Position numbers and translations under genes: made by a program. A DNA stretch of 64,000 nt from Luidia sarsii (taxonomy: Eukaryota > Echinodermata > Asteroidea > Paxillosida > Luidiidae): assembly GCA_949987565.1 (NCBI GenBank), contig OX465105.1, forward strand, positions 25,295,632 to 25,359,631. The letters are read 5' to 3'. The notes beneath the pieces were generated by a model. It worked only from the letters and a program-made list of their open reading frames with translations, had not been told where the DNA came from and ran no database searches. The first letter of the stretch is position 1. Every line of letters starts with the position of its first letter. This document shows, piece after piece, positions 40,657 through 50,979 of this stretch.

Positions 40657-43600
40657 TTACATTTTCAGGACCTTGTCTTTTCCTCCGCTGGCCACCCTCT
40701 GGCCGTCCGGGCTCCAGTCCACGGCGTACACCTCGTCGGCATGGCCCGGCAGGTCCACGGAGATCTTGCCCGCCTTGATGTTCCACACCTTCAGCGTGCT
40801 GTCCGAGCTGCCGCTGCAGAGCAGCCGGCTGTCGGCCGACCAGGCCACCTGAGGCGAGGTCAACAAAAAGGGCAAAGGTCAGGGGAAGAAGACGGCGGGA
40901 GAGACACGCCTGGGGGTAATCGGAGCTTCTCGTCTTTGTTTTGAAAAGTTGGACACAAAAGGGCTCTCTGATTTCAAATTTGGGACCGAATCGTGAATCT
41001 CAATCTCATTGTGAATTTAGACAGGGAGTACGGGCTGAAGTTACCTGGTAGACCTTGCTGACGTGCCCTCTTAGGGTGGTCAAGAATCTGGGATGGAAGA
41101 AAAAAGAAAGTATTTTCATCAAAATAGCTCGGTTTACACCAGGCATATCTGACGAGAAGAAAGGCTCACCGATCAAGATTTGTATTTTGGAAATAAAAAG
41201 GCAGGGCTCGACCTTAGCACTTGTCTAGTAAAAGCAGCCGCGGGCTAGTAAAATGACCCACTTTGCTAGCCCGGCGGACTAATGAAAAGTAGACAGCGGT
41301 GTGGTGGCAAAAAAATATTCAGGCGGGGATGAGAAAGAAGAAACTAATAATTTGTTTTACTTGACCTGATAATCTTGTTTTAAATTCAATATTAATTTAA
41401 CAGGGCTAGAAAAACTTGCTACGGGCTAGTAAAAAACTCAATTTACTAGCCCGGTAGGCTAGTAAACATAAACCTTAAGCGTGAGTCTTGAAAGGGATCG
41501 GTTCATCGACAACAAAGAATGCAGATGATTTGGAACTTGGCATGGTGGACGAAGCAAATAAGAAAGGTTAGTGGAAAGACCATGGGGACTGACTCTATCA
41601 AGAAGGGGTGTAATTTAGTGAATAATACAGGCCCCAACAACGCCCTTATACCCCGACGATCATGCGACCCTGGGCTTGCTTACTTTCCCGTTCTCCCGTC
41701 CCACAGTTTGACGGACTTGTCGAAGGAGCCGCTGGCTATCAGCCTGGTGTCCGGAGAGAAGGCCACCTCGTTGATGAGCTGCTGGTGGCCTGACATCCGG
41801 GCCAGGGACTTCTTGTCCTCCGACGGCTGCCACAGGAACAGGGTGAAGTCGTCGGAGCCCGACACGAGCCTCTCTGGTTCCGAACCCTTTATTATTATTT
41901 TTTTTTGGTTTCAATGATAAAACGGGAGTGTGAAATGGAACTTTATGGCAGATCATGGTTTACATGCTTCTGAATGACGCTCCCATCCCATCAACAATAG
42001 TTGAGTATTTGGGAAGGCTGCATCTAAGGCCTAGATAGCCAGAGGTTTAAGTTTGGTCCAGTCAAATTACGTTGCCAATTTTTCAAAATCCTTTCAAAAG
42101 TCCCAGTAAGCTTTTCCTTTATTTGTTTGATTGTTTGCTTGAAATAATCAAAGTGATCACCGTGAAGACAGTCCCGATAACAAACATCACAAAAATCTTA
42201 CAGTTTTTGGTTTTTTTAACCGGTTTCCTTCAAAGGGAATCAAATGAGATATGAAACCAGCCCTTCTCACTGTTACAAGAAAACAGCATCTACAAATCTA
42301 CACAATTCAAATGGAGATTAGAGGAATATCAACCTTGAAAAAAAAAATTCCGCGGATGAATAGAACATAGGTAACAGGGCTCGACCTTAGCACTAGCCCG
42401 GCGGTAATTGTCTAGTAAAAACAGCTGCGGGCTAGTAAAATGGCCCACTTTGCTAGCCCGGCGGACTAGTAAAAAGTAGACAGCGGTGTGGTGGCAAAAA
42501 ATTATGCAGGCGGGGATGAGAAAGTAGAAACTAATAATTTGTTTTACTTGACCTGATAACCTTGTTTTAAATTCAATAATAATTTTACAGGGCTAGTAAA
42601 ACTTGCTACGGCTAGCAAAAAACTCAATTTACTAGCCCGGTAGGCTAGTAAACAAAAACCTTAAGCGTGAGGCTTGGGTAAGTACTTCAACATCTATTCA
42701 CCATTTTGGCACAGGATGGAATTATAATATCCTACTGTTCCACCACTACAGGTCTTAATCATGGTCAGCCTTTTCACAACCATCAGGGTTTCTGTCTACC
42801 CTTCTGAAAAACCAACTAATGTCATTTCTCCAGAAGTGATTCAATGATTTGTTTTCCAGTGGGACAGACGATTTACAAACCTTGACATTGTTGTATCTCT
42901 CCAATGCCATTTTGGAAAGTTCTTCGGCTGTGGAAAGTCGAGAAAGAGTTGAGTTAGTGAACCTAAAGAAAAAAACTCAAAGTCCAAATTGACGTAAATT
43001 CCTTCTATCTAGCATGACCTACAGTACACAAATATCAAATAATTTTTGTTTGGATTTATCCTAGTGGGACTTTTATTATAGGCCACATCACATCCACTAA
43101 CATCAGTGTCCAATTTCATGGAGCAGCTTAAGCAAGAAAATCTGCTTAGCATGAAAAATTGCCAGCTATGTTTCACTTGATGCTTGCTGCACTCCCCTGC
43201 ATCAAATTTGAATTGGACAACCAGTTTTAATCTGCGAGGCTTTTCACGCTTCAGCAGACTTTGGTGCTTACACAGCTCTATGAAATTGGTCCCGGTTCTG
43301 CCAGGATCAGAAAGCAAGGCATTTTTCATTTTGGGTGAGCTGTCCTCCGACCCATTTTGTCCAGTCTCCCGGACTTTGTACGTCTGTACCTGTTTCAGTG
43401 ACTTTCCTGTGAACGAGAGAGGCTTTAGTGGGGTCGAAGGCTCCTGTCCGCATGATGTAGTCGGTACTCAGTGCCATGGTGTTCACCCAGTGGCCGTGGC
43501 CCTGTAACGTTCTGCACAGGACACCCTATGGATTTGACAATGGACAAATGGAACGCGACACTGAATCAGACAGAGGTATTTCAGATGTGCACTGGTATTT

Positions 43601-46600
43601 CACCGAGGCTTCAATGAGGGTCTGCCCTGCTCGATGTAATGAGCACTGTGTGCTCGGTGCTTTGCCCCAATGCCTATTGAAGTAATATCAGGTAGCTTGG
43701 GCGGGATATTTTCCTGTAATTCTTTGCCTGAAATGTTTCCATCAGGCATCGGGATAAATACTGAACACACAGTGCTTATTTCACAAAGCAGGGCAAATCC
43801 TCATTGTATTACATTGTCCTCATCTCAACCGTGTTTGATTTACAAAGTTTAGGGAAAATCCATTTTTTTAAATTTTTTTTTTTTTTTGGGGGGGGGAAAG
43901 GTCCGATGGTAACTCACATCTTCTGCCCTCCAGACTTTGATGGTCCTGTCCTGTGAGGAGGTGTACAGGAGACCTGTACCTCCCCATTTGACACAGGTGA
44001 CAGACTGCAGGTGACTGGATAACGAGCGCAGGCAAGTGCCCAGAGCCACATCCCATATCCGCACAGTAGCATCCTGCCAAGAAGAAGAGGTTCCAATCCG
44101 AGCTTGTACTTTTTTTCTCAAAAGTTAGAGGGCCTGTTAGGATCGAAACGTCAGGCCCTCTAACTTTTGAGATTTATGTATTGTAGGTCATTTCAGTCAG
44201 TGACCAGTTTGCAACAATTGTTTTTGGTTTACTTCATTGTACTATTTCTCCAGCAATTTCTCTAGCTTGGTGAAACTACTACTGAAATCAAAATCAAGGC
44301 CAGTGCTTGTTCCTTAGAGTTATACTGGACTGAAAATTTTGAAAAAAAATTCCCCCCAAAAAACTTTGACTGGACAGGGACTTGAACCAGACGCCTCTGG
44401 TTTTGCATACCATCGGTCTAACCATCTGAGCTATCCAGCCCTTAGATGACGGCCTTCCCCAATAGTCAACTCGTCTTTGCCTCTGACTGGTGCCCCCACA
44501 CTGACACTGGGGAACCACTAGAACTCTGCCGACAGCCTTTCTCCAACCTTCTCTGTTTTCTACTTTCTGAAGGACTTCACTCGGACTGAGCCCTGTCCAC
44601 TCTGCGACATTATCCTCCCATCTCCCATCCTCTCATTTTTTCTGTCTCTCTTCTTCTCCCTTCCTTGCACAGTGCCCTGCATGGATCGTCTTCGACAGTC
44701 CTGTGGATCTTGCGGCACGCCCATACCACTCCAATGACCATTTACAAGGCTGCAGAACAGCTTGCAAGCAGGAGGCACAACAGTGGGGACATGAGCAGAC
44801 AAAGCAGACACCGTAATACAAACAGACTATACACACAACACAACACCAATGTAAGGGCTTATCGGGCCCAAAGTATTCAGTTGCTGGGACAACGCTTACA
44901 GTGGCCCTTTCGGGACACCCACCTTGGAAGAGCTTGCCAGGTGTCGACAGTTGGCGTTGCTGTGTAGCGGCTCCCAGGCCAGTGATGTTATCCACTGTCG
45001 GTGGCCGGTGAGTGGCCGGCCCACTTGCTTGCCCGTGTCCGGATTCCAGAGGAGAATCTTCAGTGAAGCCACACAGACAAGCAACAAAAAATCAGATTAC
45101 GATGCACCGATTGTGATGACATCAGTAAGGAAAGTACTACTACTTCTTGATGGATGCATCCGAGATCGAGTACACAATGTATTGCTAAATATCTCTGTCT
45201 ATCATCAGTTTTTGCATGTCTGCTAATTCATGTCCAATTTCTTGTTCAATGCCATCAATAGAGTTCAGAGGTTTGCTTCTTCTGTATGGGCAGAGTAGTC
45301 TCAAGGAAATCGCATCAATCTCAAAAGCTAGATGGCCTGACGTTTCGATCCTAGCAGGACCTTTCTCAAAGGCAAAGAGAAAGTCCTTTGAGAAAGGTCC
45401 TGCTAGGATCAAAACGTCAGGCCCCCTAACTTTTGAGATTTATGTATTGCAGGTCATTTTAGTCAGTGAGCAGTTTGCAACAGTTTTTGTATTAACTTTG
45501 GAAATTTCGTCAGATAGGCTTTGTTCCCTTGCACGGGAACAGTGACCAGCTAGTCGTGTTCTATGGCTAGCTACAACAGAGACGAGGCCATGGCTGTCCC
45601 TATGTTTCAGCACAGCCACAATGTGCCACTGTCTGCAGTCACAGCCCTAGCCGTAGATTTGCCATCCGGCCTCATGCTTTCACTACAGGGGTTTTACGTG
45701 TAGCCTGGTTTGCCAGACTAAAGCCAAGGATAGATCTCCCCCACCTGACTGCTCTTGCACCCCGAGGCCAGCATGCGTCCGTCTGGCGACCAGGCTATGC
45801 ACAGGACCCAGTGCTTGTGGCCTGTGGAAACAAAGGAAGGCATACACGCTTACAATGATGAATAACATTTGTTTGTCCCTCGCTGCGAAGATGGCCATTT
45901 CTTTATCTAAACAACAAACTTAATTTAATCAGCTGTTATTTCTTATTTCCGTGAATGCTACTTTGACGGCTTACAAGTCCATTTTGTGCCTTGCAAACTT
46001 GACCAGAGATACTGATGTTTTATAAAGAAAGTCAACATTTAGCAATACGTCAAAACAACTTCTTCCAAGCTTCTGCCCGTTCCAATTCAGAATGAGAACC
46101 AATATTTACAGACAGCGACTGTAATCATGCCACTTATTGCTAGTTGAATGATGCATCACAAGCTTCTGCTTTTTTTCTCAGGTTCGTTGGCAATGGGAAA
46201 TGTTTTTCCAAGCATTCGAACAACAAACTCTTTCCAAAATTTGGAGGGCTTGACAATTTGATCCTAGCAGGACCTTTCTCAAAGGCAGAATGAGTTTGAG
46301 AAAGGTCCTGCTAGGATTAAAAGGTCAGGCCCCCGTGCATTTTTGTCATTTTCATCAGTAAGCAGTTTGGAAACTTAAATTTGTTTTGCATATTACTGTC
46401 ACGAACCCTTTTTAGGCAGTTTTTCCATTATTTTTTCAGATTGGATGATCACCATCGGATGGACGGCCATCGAACGGAACGTTTCTGGCCGGAAGTCTCT
46501 TCCACTTTTTTTTCTCGGACGTACCTTTGCAAGTGTGATGCGGTGTCTCCGTGTTCACGTCCCAGAACCTGACAGTGGTGTCCCCTGATCCGCTGGCCAG

Positions 46601-49600
46601 GTACCTACAAAGATGGCACACAGGACAAACATCTCCAGCTGGAGTTTTAAAGATATCGCATCTCAATGGCATGTGACAGAATGGAGCCCTTACACATGCC
46701 ATTTGAGTAGATGACTATCTCTTTTGTAGGTCAAAGGAGAGCTGACAAGTGGAACATCCTATACATCATGCGCATGCAGCAAAAGCCGCATCCGCACTGG
46801 ACTTAAAATGGGTAAACTAACCGAGCAAATGGGTAAATTGACCATTTTAAGTCCAGTGCGGACAGCCCAGGAAGTTTTCCTCCCAGGTAACTTACCCGAC
46901 TCCAGTGGGTAGTTTAACCGACCAACTTCTGCCCCGTTAAATTGACCAGGTCAGTTTAACTGAGTCGATAAGTCCAATCCGGACACGACGTCTCGGTAAA
47001 CGACTCGGTAAAAAACAACATCCGGCGCCCCGCACGTTACGTTACTGTATGCAAGACTCGTGCGGGCGCAGGGTAACAACGTGTTTGTGTACCTAGAGTA
47101 CATGCACATGTAAACGAGTCGGTTAGTTTTACCGATCGTCTCGGTTAGTTTACCCAAGTCGAAAAGTCCAAGTGCGGACGCTAGGAAGATTTACCCATTG
47201 GAATGTTCCCCACGGGCTCGGTAAAAAATAAGTCCAGTGCGGACACGGCTTAAGGTGTTTTTCAATGCACATACTTGATCACTGTCTTGCTCAATGGTAC
47301 TGCAATGAGTGGCAAGCAATGACATCAATGTGGAAAGATGAGGTTTGAAGGTTTATACATGTTGAGTGACTGGCTCTTCTCTTTATAGCCACTCTCATCC
47401 TTGAAAGAGGTAATACAGTAGTTACTACCGTAGAATACATTGATGAGAAAGAGGTATTCTGGTGAACTTAAGACAGATCACAACTAACCCCTTGAATTGG
47501 TTGAAATGAGGACAGTGTATATTGCTTTCAAAAGGCCTCAGTTCTTGCCAGTACACACCCAAAAACAGAGAGTGCAGTTGTTCGTAACTAGAGCCACTTT
47601 TTCACTGGACCTTTCTACAGACAATGGTTACTTTCCCAATCTAAGTCCATAGCTGCCAACCCAACCTATCTTAAAGGAATTTAGGAATACTTCTGCTAAA
47701 AAAAAGAGGAATCACAGAGCAAACTACATAGGAATACATGTGTATTTCCAAGCCAAAAATCGGAATCTGTTGTCAAGAGCTCGTAAAAAGTGATAAATCT
47801 TTACCCCAAAAAGAGGAACCTTTCCCCCCCCCCCAAATAGGAATGGTTGACAGCTATTTAAGTCCAATGTAAATGTGGCTTAAAGCCCCTACACAACATT
47901 GGTCGAGGTCAAAGAATAGCATCCATACATTGTCTGATCTAACATATGCATGAAATAGCACACCTGTGAAAATGTCAGCTCAATCCGCCAACCGAGTCTC
48001 TAGAAAATTGTGAAAACCGCTTCATTTGTTTGACGAAAATGCAGCATTCAACGCCGTACTGTTCCGAAAAATAGTTTTGATCTCGGTGAGACGTAAACTA
48101 TTTCTTTTACTCATATATCCCAAAATACAACATTTTAGGCAGAAATATTTCAGTGCGAGGTTTCTACTATAACCATCTTTAAACTGTACAAGTTTCATGT
48201 AAATCTGTGAACATTTCTGAATTTCGATCTTACCAATGTTGTGTAGGGGCTTTAAACAGTGAGCATTTTGTTCCTTTTCTGGCATCCATTTTTTTGGCAT
48301 CCATTTTTTCTGGCCTTACCTGCCATCGGGACTGAAGGACACCGAGATGACGGCCTCGGCGTGGCCTTCGATGGTGCTGGTGCACCTGGTGACGGCCCGC
48401 ACCCTGAAGACGGCCTGGGGCTGGTAGACAATCTTCAGCACCTTCTCCGTCTCTCGCTTGGCCTGCGCCTTCAGCGTCTCCTCGAGGTCCGAGGTGATCT
48501 CCGTCTCGTCGACGAAGAACGAGTACGGCACTGCCTCCTTCTGCGGAGAAACGAACATCCCTAAAATAGATCATCTTTGGTTTTTTCTCTCTCCCCCCAC
48601 CTTTATATTCTGACGTGGACTTTGAAGCCTGACAAATTGCCAACTATGCATCCAGTACTGTGTGGTGGTCTGAACCAGGGTTTCCCCTGGATTTGTTTTG
48701 AGTCTGAGTTGGCAACTGATAATTTGCTCAGTAGATGAGTTTTGGTACATGTTTTGAGTTTTGGGTATGATGAGCTTAGCTATGTAGAGGTTCCATGGGT
48801 CACAGATTGGACAGGGAACGAGTCTGAAGCATTGTAATGTGTGCACGTCCATGTAGAAACATTCAAGCAAGCCTCGCGCTTAAGTTTTTGTTTAACTAGC
48901 CCACCGGGCTAGTATATCTATTTTTTTGCTAGCCTGCAGCAAGTTTTACTAGCCCTGTATAATTAATAATAACACAAGGTTATTAGGTCAAGTAAAACAA
49001 ATTATTAGTTTCTACTTTCTCATCCCCGCCCGCATTGTTTTTTGCCTCCACACCGCTGCCTACTTTTTACTAGTCCGCCGGGCTAGCAAAGTAGGTCATT
49101 TTACTAGCCCGCAGCTGTTTTTACTAGACAATGACCGTCGGGCTAGTGCTAAGGTCGAGCCCTGTGTAAGGAATTGGAAACATCAGATATATCATACACA
49201 TTTTATTACACAGTCCTTTGCACGCTATGCTGAGTTAGGCCGCTTTTTAGTTGTGAAACACCATATGGTTTCTTGTGCATCGCTGATCGTCTAGCCATCG
49301 ATCGTAAGTTACGGTGGGTTAGGTGAAATCGACTACAGCACCAGGCCCGTAGTCTTATTCTGTTGTACACAGGGCTTTCTGGGGAGGGTCTTAGGCAGTC
49401 AGATTGGACGACCAATCTTCCACGGGTGGTTTGAGCTTTTCGGCCACTGATTCTTTTCCCAATGCATTTTCACTCCTGCTAACTTTGGAGTTTGGTGTGA
49501 TGAGGTTTGCATGGTGGAAATACTAAGTGGAAGGTTTGTGGTGACACCATGTAGCACTTCTCTTTCAAGAAGGAGTGTGGCTCTGAAAAGAGCCGGCAAC

Positions 49601-49796
49601 TTTGGTGTGGGGGTGACAACAACATCCCTACCCACCCCACCCCTCCCCACCCCTTCCTTGCCTTCTGCAGAAGGGCATTGCAGATGAGCTGCAGCTTGTC
49701 GGTGGTGACATTGACTGGGAGGTCAAACGGGTCGCCGGTGGTTTCCCCGGTCTCCGTCACAAACTGGGTCAAAATGCGCTCCCCTTCCTCCTCCAT
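40657..49796 (-). CDS. NLE1: Notchless homolog 1, WD40 ribosome-assembly factor, eleven exons
   Basis: NLE1 is a nucleolar WD40 protein. Its NLE domain binds the AAA protein midasin during 60S subunit maturation. The exons in transcription order are 49796-49662, 48540-48320, 46604-46525, 45821-45745, 45057-44923, 44073-43918, 43525-43390, 42927-42881, 41886-41684, 41087-41045 and 40848-40657. Phases join throughout and give 474 residues (human 485). Exon 1 holds PFDLPVNVTTDKLQLICNAL (NLE domain). Later exons read FRVRAVTRCTSTIEGHAEAV, SGSGDTTVRFWD, LLWNPDTGKQVGRPL, SQDRTIKVWRAED, RLVSGSDDFTLFLW and VYAVDWSPDGQRVASGG. Intron 1 appears to start with GC (AAG|GCAAGG). The exon-9 acceptor lacks a pyrimidine tract. 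The C-terminus ends KDKVLKM, a few residues shorter than the human IWRR end. The start ATG at 49796 lacks about ten residues seen in human. Confidence 0.93.
41202..41485 (+). mobile_element. CTAGCCCG-rich dispersed element, copy 1, NLE1 intron 9
   Basis: It has several GCTAGTAAAA and CTAGCCCGG words in direct and inverted order, starting CAGGGCTCGACCTTAGCAC and ending CCTTAAGCGTGAG. The length is about 285 bp. Copies lie at 42375-42670 and 48871-49164 (inverted), with a fragment near 52778-52840. Confidence 0.75.
41930..42145 (+). mobile_element. SINE copy immediately upstream of NLE1 exon 9
   Basis: Plus-strand SINE words (ttgagtatttgggaaggctg, taaggcctagatagcc, gtttggtccagtcaa) lie about 40 bp from the exon-9 acceptor. 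The gap is an A-rich/TAA run. Box A is decayed. Confidence 0.6.
42375..42670 (+). mobile_element. CTAGCCCG-rich dispersed element, copy 2, NLE1 intron 8
   Basis: It is nearly the same as 41202-41485, with a small insertion after GCACTAGCCCGGCGGTAATT. Confidence 0.75.
43871..43898. repeat. Poly(T) joined to poly(G)
   Basis: T16 is followed by G9, with an AATTT lead-in, 20 bp beyond the NLE1 exon-6 donor. Confidence 0.75.
44117..44217. mobile_element. Foldback element, hairpin nearly deleted, NLE1 intron 5
   Basis: AGAGGGCCTG / TTAGGATCGAAACGTCAGGCC is followed by the right terminus CAGTCAGTGACCAGTTTGCAAC. Most of the central hairpin is missing. Confidence 0.65.
44335..44505 (-). mobile_element. 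tRNA-derived SINE copy, NLE1 intron 5
   Basis: In minus orientation: GACTGGACAGGGACTTGAACC (box B), CATCTGAGCTATCCAGCCC (box A), ggccttccccaatagtcaac. It lacks the head. Confidence 0.7.
45316..45483. mobile_element. Foldback element copy, NLE1 intron 4
   Basis: It has a complete hairpin (GCCTGACGTTTCGATCCTAG, CTTTGAGAAAGGTCCTGCTA) and the right terminus AGTCAGTGAGCAGTTTGCAA. Confidence 0.75.
46229..46372. mobile_element. Foldback element copy, NLE1 intron 3
   Basis: The hairpin arms GATCCTAGCAGGACCTTTCT and the inverse are followed by the right terminus ATCAGTAAGCAGTTTGGAAA. Confidence 0.7.
46783..47252. mobile_element. MITE with AAGCCGCGTCCGCACTGGAC termini, copy 2, NLE1 intron 2
   Basis: Both ends match the 2269-2806 copy, and the left-arm subterminal hairpin is kept. 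It is about 70 bp shorter because the middle differs. Confidence 0.75.
47880..48255. mobile_element. CAACATTG-end element, second subfamily, NLE1 intron 2
   Basis: The left end AAAGCCCCTACACAACATTG is inverted at the right as CAATGTTGTGTAGGGGCTTT. It is 376 bp and intact, and ends 65 bp from exon 2. The interior matches 59619-59985. Confidence 0.8.
48871..49164 (-). mobile_element. CTAGCCCG-rich dispersed element, copy 3, inverted, NLE1 intron 1
   Basis: It runs from GCCTCGCGCTTAAG to TGCTAAGGTCGAGCCCTG, the reverse of the copies at 41202 and 42375. Confidence 0.75.
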
Positions 49797-49879
49797 CACT
49801 GTCTGTAGGCTGTGATCAAAACGACGACACAACACCGACGACGTTTCACAGGAAAATGGTGTCTTCTTCAAGCAATACA

Positions 49880-50375
49880 AATCTATAAAAAAAATCGAAA
49901 ATTGACTGGGAACTTTTGAAAAAATCGTAAAACTTTGACTCAGCCGGGACTTAACCCAAGTCCTCTTGGTTTGCGTACATTCCATTACCAGCGCTCTTAT
50001 TGAGTCTTAACCAACTGAGCTATTTAGCCCTGCCTTAGATGGTGGCTTTCGCAAATCGCAGTGGCTGTTGTTACGGCAGTCGTCCGTGTGGTTCCCTGAC
50101 TTGATTGTATTTTGTCAGCATTGCAGGCTGGTTGAACCAGTCTATTAGCTGATAGTCTGGTTCCAAGAGCTAAACATCCTGACAAATACTGTGATGTCAG
50201 GGAACCACACGAACGACTGCCGTAACAACAGCCACTGCGTTCCCAAAATTAATAGTCAACTAGTCTTTGTCGGGATGGGGGCGCCAGTCAGAAGCAACGC
50301 AACCAATAACTGCTGTATACATCTGCAGGGATCAATTCCCCCACTTTCAATTAGATGTAAACAACTAATTGTTGT
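49880..50375 (-). mobile_element. tRNA-derived SINE interrupted by a foldback MITE
   Basis: SINE words in minus orientation run from CTTTGACTCAGCCGGGACTT through CCAACTGAGCTATTTAGCCC to the TGGTGGCTTTCGCAAAT position. They resume after 50239 with AATAGTCAACTAGTCTTTG, continuing to the head GATGTAAACAACTAATTGTT. The MITE at 50057-50239 lies between. Confidence 0.75.
50057..50239 (+). mobile_element. Foldback MITE nested in a SINE
   Basis: It is an intact copy bounded by CGCAGTGG and CCACTGCG. The flanks TTTCGCAAAT and TTCCCAAAAT look like diverged copies of one SINE word, consistent with a 9-bp target duplication. Confidence 0.85.
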
Positions 50376-50979
50376 AAACAAACAAATATAAAGTCAGTGT
50401 AGAGTTTGCGCAAGGGATGTTGCGCAATCGCAAATTTCACGAAAAATTAGTTACACTTGTTCACTTCAACACTACAAAACACAGGAATTGACTGATTTCA
50501 ATTGATGTCATCCGTTCTTTGGACCAAATCACCTTCTAGCCAAAATATAGTCAATCGTTAATGGTAAACAAAGCTGTTGTCCGGTACCTACCTTTCTGCG
50601 TTGCCAAAGTAAACAAACTTTCACGATCACTTCTCACCTGAGAAGTTACCTAGTCTTTCTGACTGATTTGTAAACACGTGCTCATTGCCTCTGTAGCGCC
50701 CTCAATAGACAGTCGGTGTTTAGTCCTGGCCGAAGGTTAGTTTGGCTACGGCTGGAAATAACACACAAGTGAATAGGAATAGGCTGAAGCCGCTATGCAG
50801 CCACCTCCATAGAGTCATGTATCATTTCAAGCCCTAGCCGATGCATTTCAATGCGGATTTTTCATGATGGCGGCTTACACGAAGTGAATGTGTGCTTGCC
50901 CGTGTGTGCTGTGTAGGTACTTCTCTAACATTCAAACTTAGATTAGAATCTATCTCAAAACAAATTGAAAGAGAAGGTA
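50376..50979. other. Upstream region of MRPL18; no repeat recognised
   Basis: It lies between NLE1 (leftward) and MRPL18 (rightward). The 5' ends of both genes are about 1.2 kb apart, with the SINE/MITE composite in between. No TATA motif is seen. Confidence 0.4.

Noticed and set aside
49636..49661. GT donors downstream of NLE1 exon 1 (for example near the GGGTAGGG word) instead of the GC donor
   Set aside because: They would add about 14 low-complexity residues (KARKGWGG...) absent from relatives. The GC donor gives a gapless alignment. Transcript data could overturn this.
49797..49985. In-frame upstream extension of NLE1 exon 1
   Set aside because: The upstream residues come from a SINE and do not match NLE1. 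The ATG at 49796 directly precedes recognisable NLE-domain sequence.
50863..50882. ATGGCGGCTTACACG as the first MRPL18 exon
   Set aside because: The frame ends after six codons, and the only nearby donor has the wrong phase for exon 2. The exon at 50980 has the right phase and a presequence-like composition.
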